Source of the DNA: DATEOR01 sp035698665
GTDB taxonomy: Bacteria > Actinomycetota > Thermoleophilia > Gaiellales > Gaiellaceae
Reading direction: 5' to 3'
Assembly (NCBI GenBank): GCA_035698665.1
Contig: DASSBN010000079.1
Coordinates: 1 to 63,366 of the forward strand
DNA length: 63,366 nt
Shown here one piece after another: positions 49,560 to 57,712 of the stretch. Below the pieces are notes generated by a model, which saw nothing but the letters and a program-made list of their open reading frames with translations, had not been told where the DNA came from and ran no database searches. How positions within the stretch are numbered: the stretch's first letter is position 1; the number at the start of each line of letters is the position of its first letter. A program made the position numbers and the translations under genes.

Positions 49560-50627
49560 GTGACAAGTCCTCCCAAGATCGTCGCGCACCTCGATCTCGA
49601 TGCGTTCTTCGCGGCGGTCGAGGAGCTCGAGCATCCGGAGCTCCGCTCGAAGCCTCTCGTGGTCGGCGGAGACCCCCGCGGGCGTGGCGTCGTGGCGACC
49701 GCGAACTACGCCGCACGCACGTTCGGGATCCACTCGGCGATGAGCTGCGCGGAAGCGCTCAGGCGCTGCCCGCATGCGGTCTTCCTCCGTCCGAGCCGCA
49801 GCCTCTATTCCCAGTACTCCCGCGCCGTGTGGGCCGCCGTGCGCGAGGTCGTGCCGACCGTGGAGCGGACCGGGCTGGACGAGGGTTACCTCGACCTCGG
49901 CGAGGTGGCGGAGAGCTTCCGCGCGGTACGGCCGTTGGCCGAGGCGGTGCAGACGGCGGTCAACGGCGCGACGAGCCTCTCGTGCTCCCTGGGCGTCGGC
50001 ACCTGCAAGGTGGTGGCGAAGGTGGCGAGCGACCGCCGCAAGCCCGGCGGGATCATGATCGTCCGCCCGGGGCGCGAGGCGTCCTTCCTCGCCCCGTTCG
50101 CGGTCCGCCTCCTGCCAGGCGTGGGGCCGAGGGCGGAGGAGCGCCTGCGGAAGGCCGGCATCGAGACGATCGGCGCGCTGGCGTCCCTCGCGGACGCCGA
50201 CCTCGGCCGGATGCTTCCCGGCAAGGTCGGCAGGCTCCTGCGCGACCGCGCCCGCGGCATCGACCCGCGCCCACTCGAGCTCGAGAGCGAGAGCATCTCC
50301 ATCGGGCACGAGGAGACCTTCGAGCGCGACGTCTCCGACCGCGCGCAGCTCCATGCCGAGCTGCGGCGAATGGCCGAGTCGGTTGCGGGCCACCTCGAGC
50401 GGGGTGGCCAGGTCGCCCGGACCGTGACGACGAAGGTGCGCTATCCGGACTTTTCCATCCGCAGCCGCTCGACCGCCGCGCCCGTGGGGTTTGCGGACGC
50501 AGAGCGGATCGGAGATCTGGCCTGCGCGCTCCTCGACCGGGCGCTCAAGGACCGCCCGGGCGCGCTCCGGCTCGTCGGCGTGAGCGTCTCCAACCTGGAG
50601 GCGCACCAGCAGCTCGTGCTCGGCTAG
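49560..50627 (+). CDS. dinB: DNA polymerase IV (DinB), Y-family translesion polymerase
   Basis: Protein of 355 residues: catalytic HLDLDAFFAAVEELEHPELR (about 9-28), DPRGRGVVATANYAARTFGIHSAMS, the second acidic site TGLDEGYLDLG (about 102-112), thumb HhH region VRLLPGVGPRAEERLRKAGIETIGAL, and little-finger domain (from about 235). It copies past damaged bases. The C-terminus ends near GVSVSNLEAHQQLVLG, without a clear beta-clamp QLxLF motif (QQLVLG may serve). Divergent from pafBC, a DNA-damage regulator. Confidence 0.92.
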   Translation: MTSPPKIVAHLDLDAFFAAVEELEHPELRSKPLVVGGDPRGRGVVATANYAARTFGIHSAMSCAEALRRCPHAVFLRPSRSLYSQYSRAVWAAVREVVPTVERTGLDEGYLDLGEVAESFRAVRPLAEAVQTAVNGATSLSCSLGVGTCKVVAKVASDRRKPGGIMIVRPGREASFLAPFAVRLLPGVGPRAEERLRKAGIETIGALASLADADLGRMLPGKVGRLLRDRARGIDPRPLELESESISIGHEETFERDVSDRAQLHAELRRMAESVAGHLERGGQVARTVTTKVRYPDFSIRSRSTAAPVGFADAERIGDLACALLDRALKDRPGALRLVGVSVSNLEAHQQLVLG

Positions 50628-51556
50628 CCGAGGTCGCGGACGAGCTGCCGGTCGACGACAGCGAGCCGGCCGTACTCGGTTCTCGTCGTCAGGCCGTCCG
50701 GCCCGATCGCATACGGGCCGAGGATGGATTCACGGGGGCGGCCGTCTCTGGCCCCTTCGACCACGGCGGCCCGGTCACCGCCTTCGGCGACGGCCGCGAG
50801 CACGAGCTCCATCGCCTCGATCCCGCTCAGGGCGATGGGCGCCGACTGCGGGACGAAGAATCTCATCCGCGCGGCCGCCGTCGGATCGAGTGCGCGGGCG
50901 ACGCCGGGCACGGCGACTCCATCCGTGCCGACGAGCCAGAGCTCGGGGTCGAGCGCATGGAGCAGGTTGAAGAGCGAGGCGGTCTGCGGACCGGCGACGC
51001 CGGCGTAGACGACCGCACGGGCATCGCCGAGATCCTTGCGTCCCGGCTCCTCGTCCCACACCGGCTCCAACCGGACGGAGAGCTCGCGCCGCGCGGCTTC
51101 GCCCGCGATCATCGCTCCGACCGGCTCGCCGTACTCGTCGCCGTAGTCGTGGACCACGAGGACCGGGGTAAGGCCTTCCGCAGCGAGCCAGTCCGCGACG
51201 GCCGCCGCCCCGATGCCGTCATGCGGCCAGAGGCGGACGAGCGTCTCCCCGGTGAGGCCGGTGAACGTCGCTACGGGAGCGACGTGGAGCAGCCCGGCCG
51301 CACTGAGCAGCGGCGCGGTGACGAGAACCTGCGAGGAATGGAAGTCACCGACGTAGGCGAGGCACGAAGCGTCTTGGATTGCGCGCTCCGCGTTGGCGAG
51401 AGCCTGCTCGTCCCGGTCCGGCGAGAACGAGTCCAGCCGAACCAGCTCGACATCGCTTCCGCTTCGCGCCAGGGCCAGCTCGAGCCCGAGCAGGAGCTCC
51501 CGGCCGGCAGCGGCCGACGGCCCCGTGAGCGGCAGGCTCGCGTAGACGCGGCTCAA
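50624..51556 (-). CDS. Periplasmic-binding-protein fold (Leu/Ile/Val type) without signal peptide
   Basis: Protein of about 310 residues of the type I periplasmic-binding fold used by branched-chain amino acid ABC transporters: VYASLPLTGPSAAAGRELLLGLELAL at the start, VGDFHSSQVLVTAPLLSAAGLLHV, and DYGDEYGEPVGAMIAGEAAR. It begins directly with the fold; no signal peptide or lipobox is seen, so it seems cytoplasmic, perhaps a ligand sensor. The TTG at 51556 is the best start, 11 nt after the upstream stop; no permease genes nearby. The 3' end overlaps dinB's stop (CTAG). Confidence 0.75.
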   Translation of the reverse strand: MSRVYASLPLTGPSAAAGRELLLGLELALARSGSDVELVRLDSFSPDRDEQALANAERAIQDASCLAYVGDFHSSQVLVTAPLLSAAGLLHVAPVATFTGLTGETLVRLWPHDGIGAAAVADWLAAEGLTPVLVVHDYGDEYGEPVGAMIAGEAARRELSVRLEPVWDEEPGRKDLGDARAVVYAGVAGPQTASLFNLLHALDPELWLVGTDGVAVPGVARALDPTAAARMRFFVPQSAPIALSGIEAMELVLAAVAEGGDRAAVVEGARDGRPRESILGPYAIGPDGLTTRTEYGRLAVVDRQLVRDLG

Positions 51557-51569
51557 GGCGGGGAGAAGG

Positions 51570-51989
51570 CTAGGCGGCTTCGGCGGGCCGTGCTTCGAGG
51601 TGCTGGTGCGACGGGCAGTACTCGCGCTCCGGAAGCGGCGTGCGCTGGCACGGCTTGCCCTTCCGCGTCGTCGCACGGCAGCGGGCGACGCCGCCGTCGA
51701 ACGCGCCGGCCTCGATCTGTGCCTCGATGAACTCCACCGCAGCGCCGATCCCCTCGCTCACCGCCCAGGCGACCTGCGCCTGCTGGGTGATGGGGAAGTA
51801 GCGACGGATGTCCTGGAAGAGCGTCTTGTCGGGATTCGCGAAGTAGCGCGGATCCTTGGTCAGACGCTCGACGCAGTCCTCGCACGCAGCGAGAACGTCC
51901 CGGCGGTACTCGAGCTGCTTCTCGACGTCGACGTACGGGTCGATCAGATCCTTGATGCTGCGATAAATGGCTCTCGAGTACTGATACAT
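51570..51989 (-). CDS. Conserved protein with C-terminal Cys/His zinc-binding motif
   Basis: Protein of 139 residues: a helical domain (about 1-95; RRDVLAACEDCVERLTKDPRYFANPDKTLFQDIRRYFP) and a C-terminal zinc-knuckle-like motif ARCRATTRKGKPCQRTPLPEREYCPSHQ, similar to the small CX(n)CX(n)CxxH module (DUF5763-like) found in several phage and bacterial proteins. Function unknown. A promoter TTGTAA-N18-TAGGAT lies about 120 nt upstream. Confidence 0.72.
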   Translation of the reverse strand: MYQYSRAIYRSIKDLIDPYVDVEKQLEYRRDVLAACEDCVERLTKDPRYFANPDKTLFQDIRRYFPITQQAQVAWAVSEGIGAAVEFIEAQIEAGAFDGGVARCRATTRKGKPCQRTPLPEREYCPSHQHLEARPAEAA

Positions 51990-52105
51990 ACGCGCCTGGG
52001 AGGTGTCCTCGCCTTCGTGACCGAGCTTACCGTTCCGCCTTCCAAAAAGCCTGCAAATTTCTGTTAACCGGAGATTAAGTGGGTCGAAAATCGTGCCGGA
52101 CGCGC

Positions 52106-52135
52106 ATCCTAACGAGGCCCGCCGGGCTGTTACAA
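52106..52135 (-). promoter_or_regulatory. Sigma-70-type promoter TTGTAA-N18-TAGGAT
   Basis: Minus strand: TTGTAA (52135-52130), 18-nt spacer, TAGGAT (52111-52106), driving the gene at 51989 with an about 110-nt AT-richer leader. TGTTACAAAC occurs twice here (52128-52137 and 52152-52161), a 24-nt direct repeat that could be a regulator site. Confidence 0.5.
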
Positions 52136-52170
52136 ACTTCCCGGTCCTCGGTGTTACAAACGTCGCGCGG

Positions 52171-52920
52171 CTAGTTCGCGACCTCGCGGACGTAGGCCGT
52201 GGGGAAACCCTTCGACCGCGCGTTGGGAAGCGCCGCGTTCGCCTGTGACTGCGTGTCGTAGATCCCCGTGAAGGTGACGTAGTAGCCGGGGTTCATGCTC
52301 GCGTAGTCCGAGGAGTTCAGGATCCCGACCTCGGGAAGGCCGTTCGCGCGGGCCTTGTCCGCGGCGTTCTCGGCCTGCGTCCGGCCCTTGCTCGTATCGA
52401 CCGACTTGAGGATGACGGTGAACCCGTCCTTCGACGAAGGCCAGGTGACGTTCTGGCCCGTCGTGGTGGTCGTCCCGAACGTCGTGGTGCCGAATGTCGT
52501 CGTCGAGAACGTCGTCGTGCCGGCCGTCGTGGTCGTGGGCGGGTTGATCGTGATCGTGGGCGGCTGGGTCACGACGCCCACCGTGTCGGTCGTGCCGGGC
52601 GCGGTCGAGACGACGGGGATCGAGGTGGCGGGCTGCGAGTTCTTCTCGTCGTCGGTGGCCGCCAGCGCGACGACGGCGCCGGAGATGAGGGCGACCAGGA
52701 GGAGCGCGGCGAGCGCCGCCCAGAGCCAGAGGGGAGAGTCGCGCCGCCAGATCTCCGCGTACCTGCCTCCCACGTACGCGCCGGGGAGACGCCGCCCGCA
52801 TTCGAGGCAGTACTCCTGGTAGACGTCGTGCGGGGCCCCGCAGTTCGGGCAGCGGCCGGGCTCGGGAGGCGGGGGAGGAGGCGCCGCCTCGGGCGGCGGC
52901 GGAGGCGGTGGCTCGACCAA
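52171..52920 (-). CDS. Zinc-ribbon, single-pass membrane protein with C-terminal SPOR-like domain
   Basis: Protein of 249 residues: a Pro-rich N-terminus, zinc ribbon (CPNCG...YCLECG, about 23-42), one membrane helix (about 65-88), a Thr-rich extracytoplasmic linker with FGTTT repeats (about 115-155), and a C-terminal SPOR-like domain (about 160-245; FTVILKSVDTSKGRTQAE, YYVTFTGIYDTQSQANAAL). SPOR domains bind denuded septal glycan, so a cell-division site role is possible. TTG start 1 nt after the upstream gene's stop. Confidence 0.8.
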   Translation of the reverse strand: MVEPPPPPPPEAAPPPPPPEPGRCPNCGAPHDVYQEYCLECGRRLPGAYVGGRYAEIWRRDSPLWLWAALAALLLVALISGAVVALAATDDEKNSQPATSIPVVSTAPGTTDTVGVVTQPPTITINPPTTTTAGTTTFSTTTFGTTTFGTTTTTGQNVTWPSSKDGFTVILKSVDTSKGRTQAENAADKARANGLPEVGILNSSDYASMNPGYYVTFTGIYDTQSQANAALPNARSKGFPTAYVREVAN

Positions 52921-52921
52921 C

Positions 52922-53494
52922 CTAGTCCTCCTCGCCGGTCGACCAGCGGCGGATCAGCGTCTGGTCGAGGTCCTCCACCTGGGAGGGGAACTCGTCAGCC
53001 GCGACGGCATGGCCGCAGGCCGGGCAGAAGTTCGTGTCCGCAGGGAGCGCTCCGCCGCAGTGCGCGCACGTCGAGAGTGCCCTCGATGCCGTGGACGGGC
53101 GCCCACAGTGCGAACAGAAGTGGGAGCCGGGGAGAAGCGGCGCGCCGCAGGCGCAGAGCTGCACCGCGCGTGTCCCGCGCGGCACGGCGCTCGCGGCGAG
53201 CATGAGCCCGTCGAGCTCGAGCATCCGTTCCTCGATGGCCAGGACGTCGCCCGCCCGTTCGATCAGGAGCTCGGGGCGGAAGCGATCGCGCCGCACCATC
53301 TCGACGGTGAGGCCGCCGACGTCGCGAATCTCGGTCTCGCGCCGGCCGGCGAGCCAGCGCCGCTCCCGGCGCATGCGCCCAGGAGGCGGAAGCGGGGTGG
53401 CGCCGTCGGGCATTTCGGGTGCAGGCGGAGGCGGCGGCGCTTCGACGCCGGGCTCGACCTGGGGGCCGCGGCGAAGTCTTCGGACCCAGGGCAT
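52922..53494 (-). CDS. Double zinc-ribbon protein
   Basis: Protein of 190 residues: Pro-rich N-terminus, a middle alpha/beta part (about 50-110; EIRDVGGLTVEMVRRDRFRPELL), and two zinc ribbons (CACGAPLLPGSHFCSHCG and CAHCGGALPADTNFCPACG, about 114-160). Function unknown; likely an adaptor for the membrane SPOR protein with which it is co-transcribed. A TAGACT box lies 10 nt before the ATG. Confidence 0.78.
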   Translation of the reverse strand: MPWVRRLRRGPQVEPGVEAPPPPPAPEMPDGATPLPPPGRMRRERRWLAGRRETEIRDVGGLTVEMVRRDRFRPELLIERAGDVLAIEERMLELDGLMLAASAVPRGTRAVQLCACGAPLLPGSHFCSHCGRPSTASRALSTCAHCGGALPADTNFCPACGHAVAADEFPSQVEDLDQTLIRRWSTGEED

Positions 53495-53537
53495 CTGGGT
53501 CCCGAGTCTAACGGCCGCGAGTGACGAGTTCGACCCG

Positions 53538-54965
53538 TTAGAGCGCGAGGACGACGAGGCGCTCTTCGGTCATCTCGCGCACCGCGTAGTGCGGTCCTTC
53601 CTTCGTGTTGCCCGACTCCTTGACGCCGCCGTACGGCATCTGATCGGCGCGGAAGGTCGGCGCCTCGTTCACGGTCACGCCGCCGAATTCGAGCGCCGAG
53701 GCGGCGGCGAGAGCGGTCTTCACGCTGCCGGTGAAGATCCCGGCCTGGAGGCCGTACTCGGTCCCGTTCGCGAGCGCGAAGGCCTCGTCCGCCGAGTCGT
53801 AAGGCGACACGGTGCAGAGGGGGCCGAAGACTTCCTGGCAGGAGACCTTCATCTCTGGCGTCACGTCCGCGAGGACGGTCGGCTGGAGGAGCCCGTCGAC
53901 GACATCGCCGCCCGCGAGGACGCTCGCCCCCGCGGCCTTGGCCTCGTCGATCCACGAGAGGATCCGCTCTCGCGCGTCCTCGTCGATGACCGGGCCGACG
54001 TCGGTGTCCTCCTCGGCCGGGTCGCCCACCTTGAGCCCCTGGACCCTGGCGACGAAGCGCCCCACGAAGTCGTCGTAGGCTCCGCGCTGGACGTAGATCC
54101 GCTGCACCGAGATGCAGCTCTGGCCGGCGAAGGAGAACGCGTTCGCCGCGAGCTTCGTCGCGGCTTCCTCGATGTCGGCGTCGGCCTCGACGACGACCGG
54201 CGTGGCGTTCCCGAGCTCGAGGTTGACGCGCTTCCTCACCGCGCGCTCACGGATCTTCCAGCCGACTCCCGACGAGCCTGTGAACGTGATGAGCTTCACT
54301 CGCTCGTCCTCGACGAGGACGTCGCCGATCTCGGCGGACGGGCCGACGAGGACGTTCAGCCACCCGGGCGGGAGGCCGGCCTCGGTCTCGAGCTCGCCGA
54401 GGAGAAGAGCGGAGAGCGGCGTCTGGCCGGCGGGCTTCAGGACGACGGCGCACCCGGCTGCGAGCGCCGGAGCGATCTTGTGCGCCACGAGGTTCAGCGG
54501 GAAGTTGAACGGCGTGATCGCGCCGACGATCCCGATCGGGACGCGCATCGTGTAGGCGACCTTCCCGACACCGGCGGGCGACGCGTCCATCGGGACGACG
54601 TCGCCGGCGAGCCGGCGCGCCTCGACCGCCGCCATCGTGTAGGTCGAGACGGCGCGCTCGGCCTCCACGCGGGCAGCCTTCATCGGCTTCCCCGCCTCGG
54701 CGGAGATCGTCTGCGCGACCTCGTCGTGGCGCTCCTTGAGCAGAGCGGCGACGCGGTCGAGGATCGCGGCGCGCTCGTGAGCCGGAAGCGGCGAGCTCAT
54801 CGCCCGCTCCGCGGCGTCGAGCGCCTTCCGCGCGTGCTCGGCTCCTGCCCGCCCGACGCGTGCGACGGTCTCGCCGGAATACGGCGAGGCGACGTCCTGC
54901 CACTCGCCGGTGTCGATCCACTCGCCGTCGAGGAGCAGCTTGCGCTCCTGAACCGTCACAGCCAT
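53538..54965 (-). CDS. NAD(P)-dependent aldehyde dehydrogenase
   Basis: Protein of 475 residues of the ALDH superfamily: ITPFNFPLNLVAHKIAPALAAGCAVVLKPA, FTGSSGVGWKIRE, the Glu motif LELGNATPVVV, the catalytic Cys in FAGQSCISVQRIYV (about 277-290) and FGPLCTVSPYDSADEAFALAN. It oxidises an aldehyde to the acid; resembles the LactAldDH-like/succinate-semialdehyde group. The ATG at 54965 is used; a TTG 15 nt upstream is possible. Divergent from the 3-hydroxyacyl-CoA dehydrogenase gene. Confidence 0.88.
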   Translation of the reverse strand: MAVTVQERKLLLDGEWIDTGEWQDVASPYSGETVARVGRAGAEHARKALDAAERAMSSPLPAHERAAILDRVAALLKERHDEVAQTISAEAGKPMKAARVEAERAVSTYTMAAVEARRLAGDVVPMDASPAGVGKVAYTMRVPIGIVGAITPFNFPLNLVAHKIAPALAAGCAVVLKPAGQTPLSALLLGELETEAGLPPGWLNVLVGPSAEIGDVLVEDERVKLITFTGSSGVGWKIRERAVRKRVNLELGNATPVVVEADADIEEAATKLAANAFSFAGQSCISVQRIYVQRGAYDDFVGRFVARVQGLKVGDPAEEDTDVGPVIDEDARERILSWIDEAKAAGASVLAGGDVVDGLLQPTVLADVTPEMKVSCQEVFGPLCTVSPYDSADEAFALANGTEYGLQAGIFTGSVKTALAAASALEFGGVTVNEAPTFRADQMPYGGVKESGNTKEGPHYAVREMTEERLVVLAL

Positions 54966-54984
54966 AGGAGGACTATTCAACCAT

Positions 54985-54990
54985 TACGCT
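54985..54990 (+). promoter_or_regulatory. -10 box TACGCT, leaderless promoter
   Basis: TACGCT-GCCGCGC-GTG (54998), exact N7 spacing. Confidence 0.6.
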
Positions 54991-54997
54991 GCCGCGC

Positions 54998-55852
54998 GTG
55001 GCGAACGAGATCCAGCGCGTCGGCGTCGTCGGGCTCGGCACGATGGGAGCCGGGATCGCCCAGGTCTGCGTGCAGGCCGGCGTCGAGACCGTCGGGCGCG
55101 AGGTGACCGCGGAGCTCGGGGAGAAGGCGCGCGAGCGCATCGCCCACTACCTGAGCCGCGGCGTCGAGAAGGGACGCCTGACCGCAGAGGAGCGCGATGC
55201 GGCGCTCGGGCGACTGACGACGACGACCGAGCTCTCGGAGCTCGCGGGCTGCGACCTCGTGATCGAGGCCGTCGTCGAAGAGCTCGACGCGAAGCGGGAG
55301 ATCTTCTCGGACCTGGACCGGCTCCTCCCGGATGCGGTGCTCGCGACGAATACCTCCGCCCTGCCGGTCCGTGAGATCGCGGCCGCGACCGGGCGGCCGG
55401 ACCGGGTCGTCGGCATGCACTTCTTCAACCCCGCGCCCGTTCTTCCGCTCGTCGAGGTCGTCCAGGCCGAAGCCTCGTCGGCGGAAGCGGTGGACACCGC
55501 GTTCGCGTTCGCCGAGCGAATCGGCAAGCGTCCGATCCGCTGCAAGGACACGCCCGGCTTCGTCGTCAACCGGATTCTCATCCCGCTCTTGAACGACTGC
55601 GTGCGGGTGCTCGACGAAGCGTCGGTGACACCGGAGGATCTCGACACGGCCATGACCGCGGGCGTCAACTGGCCCATCGGCCCCTGCGCGCTCATCGACC
55701 TGATCGGCGTCGACGTCCACGTGCACGCGTCCGAGGCGCTCTACGAGGCGCTCGGAGAGGTGCGGATGCGGCCGCCCCAGCGGCTCCACGATCTGCAGGC
55801 GGCCGGCAAGCTGGGCCGGAAGAGCGGGGAGGGCTTCTTCCGCTACGCGTAG
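54998..55852 (+). CDS. 3-hydroxybutyryl-CoA dehydrogenase family protein
   Basis: Protein of 284 residues: N-terminal Rossmann fold with VGVVGLGTMGAGIAQV (about 7-22), catalytic-region GMHFFNPAPVLPLVEVV (about 137-153) and C-terminal helices (KDTPGFVVNRILIPLLNDCVRVLDEASVTPEDLDTAM). It interconverts acetoacetyl-CoA and 3-hydroxybutyryl-CoA using NAD(P). No other fatty-acid or butanoate genes are adjacent. Predicted leaderless. Confidence 0.9.
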   Translation: MANEIQRVGVVGLGTMGAGIAQVCVQAGVETVGREVTAELGEKARERIAHYLSRGVEKGRLTAEERDAALGRLTTTTELSELAGCDLVIEAVVEELDAKREIFSDLDRLLPDAVLATNTSALPVREIAAATGRPDRVVGMHFFNPAPVLPLVEVVQAEASSAEAVDTAFAFAERIGKRPIRCKDTPGFVVNRILIPLLNDCVRVLDEASVTPEDLDTAMTAGVNWPIGPCALIDLIGVDVHVHASEALYEALGEVRMRPPQRLHDLQAAGKLGRKSGEGFFRYA

Positions 55853-55884
55853 CCGTCCGGTGTCGCCCCTAGGATCAAAGCCCG

Positions 55885-56091
55885 GTGACGATGTGCGCGG
55901 TCTGCCGGAGGAACCTGCTCGCGGGCGAGAGCTTCCGCACCTGGCAGGTTCGGCACGACCATTCCGCGGGGCGCATCGTCTGCCTTTTGTGTGAGCGGGA
56001 GGCCGCGCAGGAGGGGTGGCACCGAAGCGGTGATCCCCTGCGCCAGGAGAATGCCGTTGGTCTCCGTGGATCCGTTCGTCGAGTCGCCTAG
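55885..56091 (+). CDS. Small Cys-rich zinc-binding protein
   Basis: Protein of 68 residues (66 if the ATG at 55891 is used): MCAVCRRNLLAGESF with a CxxC near the start and IVCLLCEREAAQEGW with a second CxxC, then a tail with no pattern. A small zinc-ribbon family I recall from Thermoleophilia. TAGGAT lies at 55870-55875, 9 nt before the GTG. Function unknown. Confidence 0.65.
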   Translation: MTMCAVCRRNLLAGESFRTWQVRHDHSAGRIVCLLCEREAAQEGWHRSGDPLRQENAVGLRGSVRRVA

Positions 56092-56093
56092 AC

Positions 56094-56348
56094 CTACGCG
56101 GCCAGGCGGCCGGAGCGGCACCAGTCGGCGGCCGGATGACGCTCGGCCACGTCTGCCCAGATCGCGTCGGCTTCCGCCGGGGAGAGAAGATCCAGGTCGA
56201 TGGCGTGGCGCGTCGCCGCGATGGCGGCGAGGATGTGATGGCGGTACATCCGCTCTCCTCCCGGAACGCGCAGAGAAGCGACCGCGAGGGCGTCGAGCCG
56301 CGCGGCCAGAAGGCGAACGGTGCGGTCGTGTCGGAGGTGCTCGTCCAT
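56094..56348 (-). CDS. Small helical protein of unknown function
   Basis: Protein of 84 residues, all-helical by pattern: DRTVRLLAARLDALAVASLRVPGGERMYRHHILAAIAATRHAIDLDLLSPAEADAIWADVAERHP. No known domain. ATG start. Convergent with the small zinc gene. Moderate confidence because it is short. Confidence 0.55.
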   Translation of the reverse strand: MDEHLRHDRTVRLLAARLDALAVASLRVPGGERMYRHHILAAIAATRHAIDLDLLSPAEADAIWADVAERHPAADWCRSGRLAA

Positions 56349-56478
56349 GAGAGATGCCTCGGAAGCGGCGGATCGTAGTACGCCGGCGGGACGGCGACTC
56401 CTTCCTCGAGACGCGAACAGCCCTTACAAATTCATGAAGAAAGATTCACCGCCGAAAGCCATATTTCGTGTTGAACGA

Positions 56479-56949
56479 ATGCGGCGTTTCTCTGTGGTTC
56501 TGTTGGCAATGGCGCTGATGGCCTCGACGGCCGGGGCTGCGCATGCCGTGTCTGCCAAGACCACAGGCGGCGGATGGATCGAGCTGTTCGACGGGGCGGG
56601 CCTCGCGAAGGTCCGGAAGAGCGGAACGTTCATCGCCAGTGTCAGGCGCGGAAAGATCGTGGCGAGCGCGAGCGTCGTCGTGACCGGCTGCGAGCGCCGG
56701 GTCTCCCTCGCAGGGAACAGGGTCCGGTGCAGGGGGCGGGACCTGAAGGTCATCACGATCGGCGCATCGAGGTGGCGAGTGAAGCTGCGAGGGCGAGGGA
56801 TCTCCGGTTCCGGCAACGTGAGGGGCTGCCTGGTGCTCGACGGCCGCAACAGCGGCTCGACCGGGACGTTCCGGCGGAACCGTCAAGGCGATCCGAAGCC
56901 CTGGCCGAGATCGCGGACGCGCTACACGCTCGGCAGCGGCTCCTGCTGA
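56479..56949 (+). CDS. Secreted protein of unknown function
   Basis: Protein of 156 residues: a signal peptide (about 1-23, FSVVLLAMALMASTAGAAHAV) and a beta-rich Gly/Arg/Ser domain with two pairs of cysteines (CERR and VRCRGRD; VRGCLV and a final GSGSC). Very basic. The 60 bp before the ATG are markedly AT-rich compared with the rest of the window (TTACAAATTCATGAAGAAAG), unlike the other leaders here. Not assigned to a family. Confidence 0.7.
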   Translation: MRRFSVVLLAMALMASTAGAAHAVSAKTTGGGWIELFDGAGLAKVRKSGTFIASVRRGKIVASASVVVTGCERRVSLAGNRVRCRGRDLKVITIGASRWRVKLRGRGISGSGNVRGCLVLDGRNSGSTGTFRRNRQGDPKPWPRSRTRYTLGSGSC

Positions 56950-56995
56950 CAGGTCGTTCCGCGGACGACCGGCGGCTTTGGCAGGATACTCCGAC

Positions 56996-57706
56996 GTGAC
57001 TCGCGCTCAGGACCAATCCATCCTCGTCGTCGAGGATGAGCCGAGCATCGCGTCCTTCGTCGGCATGTATCTCGAGAAGGCGGGCTTCGCCGTGCGCAAG
57101 GCTGCCACGGGCACCGGCGCGATCGAGCAGGCCGATGCGGAGGCGCCGTCGCTCGTCATCCTCGACCTGATGCTCCCGGACCTGGACGGCATCGAGGTCT
57201 GCCGGCGAATCCGGCAGCGCTCGGACGTCCCGATTCTCATGCTCACGGCGCGCGACGACGACATCGACAAGATCATCGGGCTCGAGGTCGGCGCCGACGA
57301 CTACCTGACCAAGCCGTTCAACCCGGGCGAGCTCGTGGCGCGCGTGAAGTCGGTGCTGCGCCGCGCGAACCCGGCACGGAGGGAGCTCCAGAGCGCCTCG
57401 CTCCAGCACGGCGACCTTCGGATCGACGCCGGCCGGCGGGAGGTCACGGTGGTCGACGAGGAGATCCAGCTCGCGCCGAAGGAATTCGATTTGCTCTGGG
57501 AACTGCTCGACCACCGCGGCCTCGTGCTCACGCGCGACCAGCTGCTCGAGCGCGTCTGGGGATACACGTTCGCAGGCGACACACGGACGGTCGACGTCCA
57601 CGTGCGACAACTCCGGCGGAAGCTCGGCGACGCCTCGCCGATCGTGACGGTCTGGGGCGTCGGCTACAAGGTCTCGGTCGAGCCCAAGGTCGCCCAGGCC
57701 TCGTAG
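56996..57706 (+). CDS. OmpR/PhoB family response regulator
   Basis: Protein of 236 residues: receiver domain (about 8-120) with Asp near 56 in LVILDLMLPD, MLTARDDD and YLTKPFNPGELVAR, then a winged-helix DNA-binding domain (about 140-232; LAPKEFDLLWELLDHRGLVLTRDQLLERVWGY). It partners with the histidine kinase 6 bp downstream. GTG start at 56996; a TTG at 56978 is also possible. Confidence 0.92.
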   Translation: MTRAQDQSILVVEDEPSIASFVGMYLEKAGFAVRKAATGTGAIEQADAEAPSLVILDLMLPDLDGIEVCRRIRQRSDVPILMLTARDDDIDKIIGLEVGADDYLTKPFNPGELVARVKSVLRRANPARRELQSASLQHGDLRIDAGRREVTVVDEEIQLAPKEFDLLWELLDHRGLVLTRDQLLERVWGYTFAGDTRTVDVHVRQLRRKLGDASPIVTVWGVGYKVSVEPKVAQAS

Positions 57707-57712
57707 GCCCCG

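Noticed and set aside
49538..49567. PafBC-type promoter TTGTCACGA-N9-TAGGTC directing pafBC
   Set aside because: The would-be -10 box ends only 2 nt before the pafBC TTG start, too close for transcription to include the start codon.
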